A stretch of 64,000 bases of DNA from Paenibacillus sp. FSL H3-0469 (GTDB lineage: Bacteria; Bacillota; Bacilli; Paenibacillales; Paenibacillaceae). The translations under genes were made by a program, and so were the position numbers. Shown here piece by piece: positions 1 to 9,055 of the stretch (position 1 is its first letter; each line of letters starts with the position of its first letter). The stretch lies in the NCBI RefSeq assembly GCF_038051945.1, contig NZ_CP150302.1:1426001-1490000 (forward strand), written 5' to 3'. The notes beneath the pieces were generated by a model. That model saw only the letters and a list, made by a program, of their open reading frames with translations, ran no database searches and was not told the origin of the DNA.

Positions 1-47
1 TAAATGCCATGCCTGCCGGGATGGGAATTAGTAATCAGCACAAGTGG

Positions 48-104
48 AAACGATACCGTCCTTTTTAAGGACGGTATCGTTTCAGCGAGAAATATAAGGA
101 TAAG
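48..104 (+). repeat. intergenic hairpin repeat, copy 1
   Basis: A near-perfect stem (48-63 with 67-82, core ACCGTCC/GGACGGT) is followed by the tail CAGCGAGAAATATAAGGATA. A second copy with a diverged stem but almost the same tail lies at 12791-12848, in the same orientation. This fits a dispersed palindromic intergenic repeat. It is not clearly a terminator, because no T-run follows the stem on either strand. Confidence 0.6.
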
Positions 105-137
105 TTATCGTGTGCAACATATAAATTCTTATATTTT

Positions 138-175
138 GAAGAAAGCTCTATCCTCTAAGGGTTAGAGCTTTCTTC
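138..175 (-). terminator. candidate hairpin at the 3' end of the first gene
   Basis: Perfect 13-bp inverted repeat (138-150 with 163-175) that spans the stop codon of the gene at 155-631. There is no clear T-run after the stem on the minus strand, so termination is only likely. Confidence 0.4.
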
Positions 176-631
176 ACGCATCCATCGTTCAATGATCGGC
201 TGGCCGCTCAGATGGAGCATATCATGGTGATCTTCGCAGAGGAGCCATTGGACCTTTTTGGAGATCAGGTAGTATTCATTGAGGCGGCAACACTCAGGGA
301 TCACCTGGAGAATCGTCGCCGTCTTCCCCTCATACAGCCACAGCTTATCATAACAGTCCTCAGCAATGAACCAGATGGATTCATCTTGGATGATGTCTCT
401 TAGTTTGGCATAGTCCTTGTCTGCAAAGCTTACACTATAATGGGGTTCTTTCAGCCGGTTCCAGCCCCAGTGTAGTCCGTGCGTATGGTGGGCCTTCTCC
501 AGAAACCGTTCCTCGATTTCACTCAAAATGCGCCTCCACTGGTCTTTGCGGACTTCAAATAGCCTGCTCCGGTCCAGCTTCAGCGACTTGATTAGTTCTT
601 CAATCTCTGTTCGGACAGATAGGGGATCCAC
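155..631 (-). CDS. hypothetical protein, DUF6756-like
   Basis: A soluble 158-residue protein with no signal peptide or membrane segment. It is rich in Trp, Tyr and acidic residues, with a block around residues 85-140 (IWFIAED, KLWLYEG, YYLISKKVQWLLCEDHHD) that resembles the small family I know as DUF6756, often found near immunity-type proteins. That assignment is from memory of the pattern. The GTG start at 631 has GAGGTGA just upstream. It stands alone, with a hairpin overlapping its stop codon. Function unknown. Confidence 0.6.
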   Translation of the reverse strand: MDPLSVRTEIEELIKSLKLDRSRLFEVRKDQWRRILSEIEERFLEKAHHTHGLHWGWNRLKEPHYSVSFADKDYAKLRDIIQDESIWFIAEDCYDKLWLYEGKTATILQVIPECCRLNEYYLISKKVQWLLCEDHHDMLHLSGQPIIERWMREESSNP

Positions 632-687
632 AGCTTCACCTCATTTTCGGTTACATGGATTGACTTAGGCAGTCATATTGGCTTCTA

Positions 688-1305
688 TTATCGTTTCTCC
701 CCTCTCATCTGAATTACTTTATACTTGAACAACAGCGTAATCCCCAGATTCATGAAAAAATGGACCAGGATCGGAACCAGTAAATTATCCGTCTGCACAT
801 ACACCCACCCGAAGACCAGACTTGGGATGGTAATATTCAGCAGCATCAGCGGCTTGCTATAGTACTGGACATGCATTCCCGCGAACAGCACCGTGGTGAT
901 TGCGATAGCGATCCAGGGGCTGGGCAGGTAAAGGGTGAGCACATTTTGTATAATTCCCCGGAACAGCAGCTCCTCGAATAAAGCTCCGGCGAACGTGAAG
1001 GATAGAATCGCTGCGGGCGAGTAATTCTGATAGCTCTTGTTCGTCTCGTCAATGTGACTGGCGGGCGTAAGCAGGGTCAGGATGATTCCGAACAACAGCA
1101 GGCTGATGGATGGAAGAACAACGTACATTGCCAGTTGCAGCGGATTTTCAAAGGATAACAGGTCCTGCAGCGTCAGGACCTCGTAAATAACAAGGGCAAA
1201 GAGAACGGTTGCGCTGATCAGGGCAAAAGCGGAGAAAACCAGCACGGCGTCTCTGGGATTGAATTTTTTTTTGGCTAGTTGCGGGGTCTCGGTTGGACGA
1301 TTCAT
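688..1305 (-). CDS. CPBP family intramembrane metalloprotease
   Basis: A 205-residue polytopic membrane protein with several hydrophobic segments. The CPBP (Abi/CAAX protease) signature EELLFRGIIQ lies near residue 111 and includes the paired glutamates and the arginine. Further conserved positions follow in FAGMHVQYY and, near the C-terminus, in LVHFFMNLG. These supply the histidines and asparagine expected for the glutamate/histidine active site. Such proteins cleave membrane or prenylated peptides and often mature or give immunity to bacteriocins. The start lies 3 bases after the MerR stop, so the two genes form an operon and this may be the regulator's target. Its substrate cannot be inferred. 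Confidence 0.85.
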   Translation of the reverse strand: MNRPTETPQLAKKKFNPRDAVLVFSAFALISATVLFALVIYEVLTLQDLLSFENPLQLAMYVVLPSISLLLFGIILTLLTPASHIDETNKSYQNYSPAAILSFTFAGALFEELLFRGIIQNVLTLYLPSPWIAIAITTVLFAGMHVQYYSKPLMLLNITIPSLVFGWVYVQTDNLLVPILVHFFMNLGITLLFKYKVIQMRGEKR

Positions 1306-1308
1306 AAC

Positions 1309-2043
1309 TTAGCTTCTCTCCTTGTCTTCCGGGTTCTCCTTCTCTAAGGACAACAGATTCATATATTTCACCACTTCTGCAATGCCCTTGCATTGAAGCA
1401 TTAGCCGGGTGTTCAGCTTCTCCAGCGCAACCTGGAAGGAGCGTTCGATCTCCTGATGATCCCGGGTATCCAGAGTACTTAACAGATTCCTCATATTGTC
1501 TATGTAATAGACCGTCTTCCGTAAGCTGCTGATCACGAGGATCTTGCGCAGTTCAGCGAGGGAGAACATCCGGAAGCCATTCTCCGGGTTGCGCTCGGAA
1601 CGGATCAGTCCTTCGGCCTCCCAGTGGCGGATCGCTGAAGTCTTCACGCCTGCTATAGCAGCGGCTTCTCCTATATTCATGGGCGTTTTCCATTCCGCAT
1701 TCAGGGTACTTGGGATATCCGTATGTCTAATCATGGCCAGAATGTCCTGGACCCGCTTTTTCTCTAGGTGGATCTGGTATTGCTGCTCATTAATCATCCA
1801 TAACGCCTGTTCCGCCTGCCCTTGCTTCATCCTTCTCATTACCTCATAGGCGACAGGAATATCATAACCTTGTAATAGAACCCGGATCGTCGTAAAAGCC
1901 TGAACATGCACCTCTTTATAATAACGGTGATTGCTTGGCGTTCTGGGCACAGTGGGAATCAGATCCTGATCCTCGTATCTTCTCAGGGTTGTGGTGCTCA
2001 CCTGGAGCATACCGGCAATCTGGTTAGGGGTATATCTCTTCAT
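1309..2043 (-). CDS. MerR family regulator with two HTH domains
   Basis: A cytoplasmic DNA-binding regulator of about 244 residues. The start at 2043 (MKRYTPNQ...) is chosen because AAGGAGGGG lies 8 bases upstream; an in-frame codon 11 residues earlier has no such site. The protein holds two MerR-type helix-turn-helix units: one at the N-terminus (YTPNQIAGMLQVSTTTLRRYE) and a second near residues 120-170 (MNIGEAAAIAGVKTSAIRHWE). Ordinary MerR proteins have a single unit followed by an effector domain. No cysteine metal-binding pattern is visible, so the inducer is unknown. It is co-transcribed with the CPBP protease and divergent from the alpha/beta hydrolase at 2194. Confidence 0.85.
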   Translation of the reverse strand: MKRYTPNQIAGMLQVSTTTLRRYEDQDLIPTVPRTPSNHRYYKEVHVQAFTTIRVLLQGYDIPVAYEVMRRMKQGQAEQALWMINEQQYQIHLEKKRVQDILAMIRHTDIPSTLNAEWKTPMNIGEAAAIAGVKTSAIRHWEAEGLIRSERNPENGFRMFSLAELRKILVISSLRKTVYYIDNMRNLLSTLDTRDHQEIERSFQVALEKLNTRLMLQCKGIAEVVKYMNLLSLEKENPEDKERS

Positions 2044-2056
2044 ATGATGAGCCCCT

Positions 2057-2078
2057 CCTTCAAGTCTAACCTTCAAGT
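2057..2078. promoter_or_regulatory. direct repeat in the MerR 5' region
   Basis: CCTTCAAGT occurs at 2057-2065 and 2070-2078, a 13-base period. The first copy overlaps the MerR ribosome binding site on the minus strand. It could be an autoregulatory site; no binding evidence is available. Confidence 0.25.
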
Positions 2079-2193
2079 GCTACGATAACATATCTTAGCT
2101 GCATTTCATATTCCATATAGGTCAGTAACACTCAAACCGAAAGATTGCATGAATGTTATATGCTTACTATATAAACATTCAAGGAGTGAACAT

Positions 2194-3078
2194 ATGGATA
2201 AAATGATTAGACTGCTAGACGGATCACAGCTTAAAGCTGGCCTGACCGGTCCTTCCGGCGCTCCAGTGCTGATGCTTCCGGTAGCCAAAGAATCTGTATA
2301 CGGCCAGGAAGCGGATCACCTGCGGCAATGGGGTGTTGATCCTGAGCTGGGAGAACATTTCATCGCTGGTCTGCGAGACAAATTCCAGGTGCTCTATTTC
2401 GATTATGAGGGCCACCGGCTGCGCCAGCCTAATCCGCTTGATCTGACCGCTTCAAGTATCGCACAAGACCTGCTGACCATTGCGGGTGAAATGAATGTTA
2501 GCAAGTTCAGCTACTATGGCTATTCCTGGCTGGCGCTGGCCGGACTGCAATTGGCGATCCGCACGGATCGGCTGGAGAGCTTGCTGATGGGCGGTTTCCC
2601 GCCATTGGACGGCCCCTATGCAGAGATGCTGATCGTCACCAACCATACGTACATGATGGCTCTAAGCCAACCTGCTCCCGCTGATCCCGCAGAGACAGAG
2701 CAGAAGACCGCTGCTCCCGAGGCGACCGATTGGGACAATATCCAGATTCAAATGGACCCGGAGCAAACCAGGCAGTTCGTTACGCTGTACGATAGTCTGG
2801 CCGATTTCAGGGATCGTGACATTCAGCATTTACTGCGGATGCCAAGGCTGGCTTTTGCCGGGGAGCAGGACAAAATTGTATACGGGGACAACTTCGGGGG
2901 TGTAACGGTGGATATTGCCGGTAAGCTTGTCGAGCATCTGCCTCTTCTGGAACAGTTGGGCTGGGATGTAGCCATACTGAAGGGCAGCGGCATGGACCAC
3001 ACGAAAGCGATGCAGCCCGAGACCGTTCTGCCGGTGCTGAGGCCTTGGCTGATCCGAAATGTATTACGAGAGAGCTAA
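2194..3078 (+). CDS. alpha/beta hydrolase fold protein
   Basis: A cytoplasmic protein of about 294 residues. The ATG at 2194 follows AAGGAGTG closely, so I prefer it to the in-frame codon at 2149. The order of elements fits an alpha/beta hydrolase: a strand followed by FDYEGHRLRQP, then the nucleophile elbow GYSWLALAG (Ser in Gly-Tyr-Ser-Trp), a late strand ending in AFAGEQDKIVYG that supplies the acid, and GSGMDHTKAM supplying the histidine. Substrate unknown; esterases, epoxide hydrolases and haloalkane dehalogenases share the fold. It is transcribed away from the MerR gene and ends at a strong terminator. Confidence 0.8.
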   Translation: MDKMIRLLDGSQLKAGLTGPSGAPVLMLPVAKESVYGQEADHLRQWGVDPELGEHFIAGLRDKFQVLYFDYEGHRLRQPNPLDLTASSIAQDLLTIAGEMNVSKFSYYGYSWLALAGLQLAIRTDRLESLLMGGFPPLDGPYAEMLIVTNHTYMMALSQPAPADPAETEQKTAAPEATDWDNIQIQMDPEQTRQFVTLYDSLADFRDRDIQHLLRMPRLAFAGEQDKIVYGDNFGGVTVDIAGKLVEHLPLLEQLGWDVAILKGSGMDHTKAMQPETVLPVLRPWLIRNVLRES

Positions 3079-3110
3079 GCCATCCGCGTGAACATACTTT
3101 GGCGCAAAAA

Positions 3111-3156
3111 AGCTCCTGTGATCGCCAATCGCCACAGGAGCTTTCCTTCTTTTTTT
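3111..3156 (+). terminator. bidirectional intrinsic terminator
   Basis: AGCTCCTGTG (3111-3120) pairs with CACAGGAGCT (3133-3142), followed by a T-rich run to 3156. An A-run on the left side supplies a T-run for the minus strand, so it can also end the GH5 operon. Confidence 0.85.
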
Positions 3157-3193
3157 GCAGCAGAATGTGATCCTCCGCTTCATGCTTAATAGA

Positions 3194-4420
3194 TCATTGC
3201 ATACCCTGCATGATGGCATTGATAATGCCTTGCTGGGTGACGGTGTTGTTGTAGCGGTTGAACAGGGCGAAGCCATGCTGGCCGTTATAGCCATTGTCCC
3301 AATAGACCGGCACGGCCTTGTACTTCTTAGCGGTTGCGGTTACGGCTTTGGCGTAGGCGGCGCGGTAGATATTATTGCTTGAATCGTAGGATGATTTGTC
3401 AATCGAACCGAATTCTCCGATCACCACCGGGTAACCTTGAGTCGTGAATTTATTGTACATGGATTGGAGCTGCGAGTTCAGGTAATCCTCCTGTCCCCAG
3501 GTGGATTTCTTGGCAGGGTTCGTCGCTGACGCTCCCCACTGTGTGATATTCCCCGACTCCTCGCCGGCAAAATCCCAGGGGGAATAGTAGTGGGCGGAGA
3601 TCATGATTCTTTTTTCCGAGCCAGGTATGGTGGATGATCTGTAATTGTCGGTTGGAAGTACGAACCCGTAATTGCCGGCCGTGTAGTCGATATTCGTGTT
3701 CCAGCCCGGAATCAGCAGCCATCTGGCACTATTGTTGCCGCCCGTCTGTCTGACCGTGTCTACGAAGATCTGATTGTAAGCGTTCAGATTGGCGTAGTAC
3801 GCCGGATTCGGATTGTTGTAGCTGCCGTCAAACACCTCGTTCATCGACTCCAAAATCAGCCGCTCGCCATAATTAGCGAACTTATTCGCGATCTGCTGCC
3901 ACACCTTCTGGTACTTCTGCTTAATGGCCGTCTGGTTGCCGCTGTTGACCAGGAGCCAGCTGCCCTGAACGGAATTGAAGCCGTCCCCGTGAATATTAAT
4001 GACCACATACAGGCCTTCATTGTAGGCATAATCCACAACTGCTTTCACACGGTCCAGCCATGCCGAGTTAATCGTATAATTGGGAGCGCTGCCGATATAA
4101 TTCAGATAAGAGACTGGGATGCGGATCGTTTTGAAGCCTGCTGCTTTGACCTTTTGGATCAACTGCGGCGTAATGGCGGGGTTGTTCCACGCGGTCTCGC
4201 TGGGAATCCCGTTCACCGAAGCTTCGAGCGAGTTGCCCAGATTCCATCCGGCTCCCATCTCGCTGACGATCTGTGAAGCCTGCAACGATCTGAAGTCTGA
4301 AGTCAGCGCAGCTGACGCTTCTTCCGCAGATGCGCGGGAACCCGAGCTGCCAAGCACAACCGAGGCCAGTAATACTAAGGCTAGACTATAGACTCCATAT
4401 TTTTTGAATTTGGCTAACAT
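3194..4420 (-). CDS. secreted glycoside hydrolase family 5 (endoglucanase-type)
   Basis: A 408-residue secreted enzyme with a signal peptide (hydrophobic core about residues 10-28, cleavage near residue 33). The GH5 retaining fold is indicated by GWNLGNSLE, IRIPVSY, NIHGDG, the acid/base Glu195 in SMNEVFDG, SAHYYSPWDF near residue 275, and the nucleophile Glu336 in VIGEFGS. It probably cleaves beta-1,4-glucans outside the cell. No carbohydrate-binding module is attached. The ATG comes 1 base after the stop of the membrane-protein gene (TAATATG), and its GGAGG lies inside the end of that gene, so translation is coupled. The mannanase gene lies upstream on the same strand. Confidence 0.92.
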   Translation of the reverse strand: MLAKFKKYGVYSLALVLLASVVLGSSGSRASAEEASAALTSDFRSLQASQIVSEMGAGWNLGNSLEASVNGIPSETAWNNPAITPQLIQKVKAAGFKTIRIPVSYLNYIGSAPNYTINSAWLDRVKAVVDYAYNEGLYVVINIHGDGFNSVQGSWLLVNSGNQTAIKQKYQKVWQQIANKFANYGERLILESMNEVFDGSYNNPNPAYYANLNAYNQIFVDTVRQTGGNNSARWLLIPGWNTNIDYTAGNYGFVLPTDNYRSSTIPGSEKRIMISAHYYSPWDFAGEESGNITQWGASATNPAKKSTWGQEDYLNSQLQSMYNKFTTQGYPVVIGEFGSIDKSSYDSSNNIYRAAYAKAVTATAKKYKAVPVYWDNGYNGQHGFALFNRYNNTVTQQGIINAIMQGMQ

Positions 4421-4421
4421 A

Positions 4422-4907
4422 TTAGAACCTCCGTCCCTTCGATTGAATTCTAACTATCAGACAAGACACAAGCATCGCTATGGAAATTCCGAACATCAAA
4501 ATGTAACCATTATAAAATAGAGTATTTGTGTACTGGTTAATCCAGCCGAAACGAAAGACTACGGAATCTTTATCATTTGTGAAGCCGTTTAAGTTCTGTT
4601 CTAACGCACTAATTGTGTGTAGTTCACCAAATATCATGAGCACTAAAGTGACAAGTGATAGAGCTGGAATGACTATTGATGTGATTGTGGGGGGCAGCTT
4701 TCTTAGAGATTCAATCGATTTCAACACCAAGTGTATGAGGAAAATCGTAAGCAATATCAGACTAAGGATCAACACTACTATTCCGGGATTCCCGTTACCT
4801 GATGTCCCTTTTCCAAGTTTATACTTAATAGTACTAATATCGACCGCAAAAATACAAAGTACATTTAGCGCCAGCAGGATTATTGTTGACCTATACCTTC
4901 TTTTCAA
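4422..4907 (-). CDS. hypothetical four-helix membrane protein
   Basis: About 161 residues if translation starts at the TTG at 4907, which sits 7 bases after GGAGG (4915-4919). An in-frame ATG upstream at 4946 has no such site. Four hydrophobic stretches are visible, and the N-terminus (KRRYR) and C-terminus (RIQSKGRRF) are basic, which suggests both ends face the cytoplasm. I recognise no family. It is directly upstream of, and translationally coupled to, the GH5 enzyme. Base composition is AT-richer than both neighbours. Confidence 0.7.
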   Translation of the reverse strand: MKRRYRSTIILLALNVLCIFAVDISTIKYKLGKGTSGNGNPGIVVLILSLILLTIFLIHLVLKSIESLRKLPPTITSIVIPALSLVTLVLMIFGELHTISALEQNLNGFTNDKDSVVFRFGWINQYTNTLFYNGYILMFGISIAMLVSCLIVRIQSKGRRF

Positions 4908-4997
4908 AATAACACCTCCGGTATAATGAAATCCCCCGCCCATCATATCATTTTATTATTTAGCGGAGAATGGGTCAACAACTACGGTTAAGGGCGG

Positions 4998-7298
4998 TTA
5001 AGGCTCAATCCCCCACACCAGTTGCCCGTTTACATATCCCGTAACCTGCTCGTGATCGGCGAACTGGGTGCTGACAGCATTAAAGGAATAGTCGTTCGCC
5101 TGATTGTAGCCCGACCAGTCTTGTTTGGAGAAGCGGGTCTGAATCTCGGCGCTCTGGCCGGGGTTCAGGGTTCCGGCAGCACTGGTGAAGCCAATCACCA
5201 GCGCATAATCGGCACCGGCGGCCGGGGTATCCAGCTTCACGAAGGTCCCGGTGACGTTGGCATTTCCGATGCTGGCCCAATCGGTCCAGAAGCTCTGCTG
5301 CTGCTCGCCGTCAATCGTGTAGTAATACCGGAGCTTCACATCGCTGAGCTGGACGGGTGCATTCCCGGTGTTGATTACTTTGAATTTGGGTGCGATTCCA
5401 TTGGTCGAAGCACCGGTGCTGCCGTTGTAGGCCTGAATGGTCAAGTCGCCTGAAGGCAGCGGAACGCTGCTATCCTCTACGTTCACAGTAAGCACAACCT
5501 CTGGTCCGCCGCTGAAATGAAAGGAGATCGTATTCTGGCCGAGCGGCAGCGTGGAGAGGTATGCTTTTCTCAGAACAACCGCAGTGTTAGTCGCCGTATA
5601 ATCCTGATTCTCGGTCAACACGGTGGTACCCGAACGAAGGGCCGTTAACGTGTTGCCGTTCAGATTCATAGTGACGGTCTGGTCAGTCTGATGCGCCGGA
5701 GCTTTGTCAAATTCGACCATGGATGGTGTAATAGTGGCGCCCGGATGAGGGTTATTCCCCTTCAGATCAGGCAGCTCGTCGAGCGTAATGACATAATCAC
5801 TCTGGTACAGAGTGGTCAGCGTAGCCGGATAATTGAACGCCGTGCTCATCAGATGCTCACCGTACCATGGCAGGAAGTAGAGCCAACCCGCCTTTTCATC
5901 GGTCAGATTCTGCACACTGGGAACGGTGTCGTTCTCGGTCATGGCGACCATCTTCTTGCCCCCGGTCAGATCCACCAGCTGATAAAAGGTCGAGCTAATC
6001 GCGTCCTCATTCGGCACGCCGGACAAGCCGTCATAACGGTTGTAGATGGTGTTGTATTTATCGTAGCCGACAATATCCACCTGATTATCCCCTGGATACC
6101 AGGCTGGAGAAGTGCTGTACACATAGCTGTTATAGGTCCAGATCAGGTTGTGCAGGCCGTAAGTCTCTGTAAGCTCGGTATAGAGCTGATCCCAGAGCTG
6201 CTTGTACACCTCTGCCCCTGCTGAAGCCCACCAGAACCACGCCCCTTCCCCATTCAGCCCGCCGTTGCCTTCTGCCTCATGGTAAGGACGGAAGATCACG
6301 GGCACGTTATTGTCCTGCAGAATCTGTAATTGTTCCGCCAGATCCTGGATAGCGAGCTGCAGATACTGGTACTCTTTGGTCCCTGGAATCACAGCATTCG
6401 CGGTATTGAAATTGGTCTCGGTTGGTTTATAGGTCGCCTGCTTCCAATCCACAAATTCCCCTAGCTGATAGGCGGTGAAGTCACGGGGAACGGTAAGGTG
6501 CCAGCTATTCGTCGCAATCCCGCCCTTATTATTCACCCAGTCGATCATGCGGGCAGTAGTGCCATCCTCCCAGCCATACAGCGGATTGTAATTCATGAGG
6601 TCGAACCCGCGGACTGCCGGATATTTCCCGGTCAGATTGTGAATCCAGTCGAATTCCAGCTCGGAGTTGCCGTCATTCCCTCCGCCGTAAATCTCCTGCT
6701 GGCCCGAGAGCATGTGCTTCCCGTACACCTCCGTCAAATAATTCATCAGGAGCTGGGTTTCGGGAGTAGCCTGGGCGTCAGAGAGAACGGGCTGCACAAT
6801 CAGCGGGTCCAGGTTCGCATGATCCACCGTGAAGGTGTCGAAATAAGCGAAGCCCCAACCTGCTTTTACCTGAATAGTATTGCTGCCTTGATTCAGCTTG
6901 TGATAGCCGAAGTTGAAATCCTTCCATGTAGTGGTGTAGGGCAGCATATACGAACCCTTCGCAGCACCGTTAACGATTAACGCCTGCTGTCTGCCGTCCG
7001 GGCTCAGCTCCTGCATATAACGGGTCGAGATCGTATACATGCCGGTTGCCGGGACAGTTACAGTGTAGGTTAGCGTACCGGAGTTCTGCATCCAGACAAA
7101 AGCGCTTCCCGAATAGCCGGGCTTCGGCGTTCCGTAAATCTGGGTCGTCACTTGCAAATCCGGGGTGAGCTGGGCATCCTCGCTTTCGATGGTAATCAGT
7201 GCAGGGTCAGCGCGGGCCGCAGGCGGTGCAGTAAACCCTCCAAGCAGCAGCGTACACGCCAGCAGCATTGTTCCTGTTCTTTTGAGCCATTTCTTCAT
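4998..7298 (-). CDS. secreted modular beta-mannanase (CBM35-GH26-X2-CBM3)
   Basis: A 766-residue extracellular endo-beta-1,4-mannanase. After a signal peptide (residues 1-30) comes a CBM35-like beta-sandwich (about 33-162). The GH26 catalytic domain follows (about 170-510), with acid/base Glu341 in FRPYHEAEG and nucleophile Glu455 in VAMTENDT. Next is an X2/Ig-like module (about 520-612, starting ATITPSMVEFDK) and a C-terminal CBM3 (about 616-766, KLRYYYTIDGE through YSFNA). The enzyme should attack mannan in plant cell walls while the CBM3 holds it on cellulose. The same CBM3 type ends the giant HYR protein at 52377-59645. It lies upstream of the GH5 unit, about 90 bases from the membrane-protein gene. 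Confidence 0.93.
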   Translation of the reverse strand: MKKWLKRTGTMLLACTLLLGGFTAPPAARADPALITIESEDAQLTPDLQVTTQIYGTPKPGYSGSAFVWMQNSGTLTYTVTVPATGMYTISTRYMQELSPDGRQQALIVNGAAKGSYMLPYTTTWKDFNFGYHKLNQGSNTIQVKAGWGFAYFDTFTVDHANLDPLIVQPVLSDAQATPETQLLMNYLTEVYGKHMLSGQQEIYGGGNDGNSELEFDWIHNLTGKYPAVRGFDLMNYNPLYGWEDGTTARMIDWVNNKGGIATNSWHLTVPRDFTAYQLGEFVDWKQATYKPTETNFNTANAVIPGTKEYQYLQLAIQDLAEQLQILQDNNVPVIFRPYHEAEGNGGLNGEGAWFWWASAGAEVYKQLWDQLYTELTETYGLHNLIWTYNSYVYSTSPAWYPGDNQVDIVGYDKYNTIYNRYDGLSGVPNEDAISSTFYQLVDLTGGKKMVAMTENDTVPSVQNLTDEKAGWLYFLPWYGEHLMSTAFNYPATLTTLYQSDYVITLDELPDLKGNNPHPGATITPSMVEFDKAPAHQTDQTVTMNLNGNTLTALRSGTTVLTENQDYTATNTAVVLRKAYLSTLPLGQNTISFHFSGGPEVVLTVNVEDSSVPLPSGDLTIQAYNGSTGASTNGIAPKFKVINTGNAPVQLSDVKLRYYYTIDGEQQQSFWTDWASIGNANVTGTFVKLDTPAAGADYALVIGFTSAAGTLNPGQSAEIQTRFSKQDWSGYNQANDYSFNAVSTQFADHEQVTGYVNGQLVWGIEP

Positions 7299-7526
7299 TT
7301 TCTTCCTTCCTCCCCATGAACAAAATGGTAAAACCTTGGTTAACCTATCAGATCATGGTTGCGCTTTCATAGCAAAGATAGCATGTATTCCATAATTTGT
7401 AAATACAATTTAGCAAGTATGCCCAGTGGTATGAAATGCAGGAGAGAGAGAAGGTGAAGTTCATCTTGCGGGGAGGGAAGCTAGTGGAAAAAGTACAACT
7501 ATTCGAGCGCTAACGGGGTAGTTGCG

Positions 7527-9046
7527 CAGTAATTTTGCAAAAAACATAACACGGTATATCAACAGGGGGCTGGTTACCTAAAAAGGATATCTTTCCACCT
7601 TCGTCTGAGGGAGATTTTGCTGGGGGAGCGCTCAAAAGACAAAAAAAGCCTTCTTCCAATTTAACGTTAACAACACCCGTTTTTTTGGATTGGTCTAGCT
7701 TCAGTTGTTTGTCTTTGTTAGTAAAAGAGAATGCGCTCTTTTGTCAGCCGTTTGGGATGGATCCTTGGCCTGCCACCCTTTTTCCTTCGCCCCTTGCTGG
7801 TTCGCGTCTTGACCCAGTTAAGATGGTTTAGAAAATCCGTGTATTCTCCAGTCAAATACAACCGGAATACTGCTAATACTCGCCCGATTCGCTGGTGGGG
7901 GGCATGGCGCAAACGAAGGTGCTCACATAGCACATAAGCAATCAGATTTAAATAAATCTGGTTCCATACCGCGGCCGGTGTACAACTGCTGTACAGTTTT
8001 TTGAGGTGGAGGCTCGACTTCATGAACTTAAAAAAGAGTTCCACCTTCCAACGATACCGGTACAACTCCGCCACCTCTGCCGCCGTCACATCCCAGCGAT
8101 TCGTCAGGACACGAGCCGGGTGAGATTTTCCTTTCTTGTCCACATAGGTGTACTCCACGAGTCGAAACCTACCTGTTTCCCCGGTTTCCGGCGAAGTGAT
8201 TTCCACCGTGGCATCCTGTTTCAGAAAAGGCTTCGTGACTTTCCGCGTCCGGAGAACCTTCGCCTTGCTATTGTTCTTCAGACGGGCAACAAACTTGATT
8301 CCACTGCGCTCCCAGGCTATAAATTGCGCATAATGGATGTAGCCCCGGTCCAGCAAATAAGTGAATGCTTTCTGGAGCACCAGGTGCTTCAGGACTTCCG
8401 AATCCAAGTCCGCCACCGTTCCAGTGGACAGCACCGAAGCAGTAGGAATGGCGCTAGATTCGCCGGTTAACTGCACGCAGGTGTGCAGTTTCACCGCATT
8501 CGTCCCGGCTTGCTGAAACGCCCACTCCCCGCGAAGCTTTCCCACGGTTATGGTGGAGGAATCGACGGCTGCTAAAGGACCGAGTTTCTGTAAGTGCTTG
8601 GGCAGAGGAGGTCCTTCTCTTTCCAGTAACTGCTGGAGGCGGGAGTGATAGAGGTCTCGCAGCTGTTCAGGTGGTAATTGGCTGAGCCTCCGGTTCAGAG
8701 ACGATTGGTGGATGGAGGTCACCCCGGTCCACTCTTGATAGCACGGCGTCCGCACCAGAGTGTCTACTATATTTTGTACTCCGGGACGACGACTCAATAG
8801 GGCTTCTAAAAAAAGAAAGACAGTACTGCCCCAGTTCAGTTTTTTGGCGTATCGGTCACCGAACAACAAGCGACTCTTCGTTTCTAACCATGAAGTGACT
8901 TGACACAACAACCCTTTTTCCGCTAACTTATAAAGCAAGAGATCTCCTTTCGTGGGTGTCGTAACAACTTCTACGATAAAGGAATCTCTTTTTTTGTGCA
9001 ATTTTTTGGACTTCCATTACATGGTAGGTTGTTTGCAAAATTACTG
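7527..9046 (-). mobile_element. complete IS4-type insertion sequence
   Basis: 15-bp terminal inverted repeats: CAGTAATTTTGCAAA at 7527-7541 and its reverse complement at 9032-9046, with imperfect pairing continuing inward. A 9-bp direct repeat GTAGTTGCG flanks the element (7518-7526 and 9047-9055), as expected for target-site duplication. The element is 1,520 bp with one transposase gene on the minus strand. The intact duplication and open frame suggest a fairly recent insertion. Confidence 0.85.
7718..8938 (-). CDS. IS4 family transposase
   Basis: The DDE transposase of the element at 7527-9046. The TTG at 8938 is preferred because AAAGGAG lies 5 bases upstream; the open frame itself reaches 9001 with another TTG. 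Acidic catalytic positions are visible in AAVDSSTITVG, in LLDRGYIHYAQF and in the YRYRWKVELFFKFMK region, the Y-R-E-like signature typical of IS4 enzymes. The Arg/Lys/Gly-rich C-terminus (TSKGRRKKGGRPR) probably contacts DNA. About 407 residues, no frameshift. It cuts the element out at its ends and joins it to new target DNA. Confidence 0.92.
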   Translation of the reverse strand: MLYKLAEKGLLCQVTSWLETKSRLLFGDRYAKKLNWGSTVFLFLEALLSRRPGVQNIVDTLVRTPCYQEWTGVTSIHQSSLNRRLSQLPPEQLRDLYHSRLQQLLEREGPPLPKHLQKLGPLAAVDSSTITVGKLRGEWAFQQAGTNAVKLHTCVQLTGESSAIPTASVLSTGTVADLDSEVLKHLVLQKAFTYLLDRGYIHYAQFIAWERSGIKFVARLKNNSKAKVLRTRKVTKPFLKQDATVEITSPETGETGRFRLVEYTYVDKKGKSHPARVLTNRWDVTAAEVAELYRYRWKVELFFKFMKSSLHLKKLYSSCTPAAVWNQIYLNLIAYVLCEHLRLRHAPHQRIGRVLAVFRLYLTGEYTDFLNHLNWVKTRTSKGRRKKGGRPRIHPKRLTKERILFY

Positions 9047-9055
9047 GTAGTTGCG

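Noticed and set aside
7494..7500. Shared promoter motif upstream of the GH26 gene
   Set aside because: Only GTTGTAC is present; no second block follows at 15 bases, and the position lies in a repeat-like region next to the IS.
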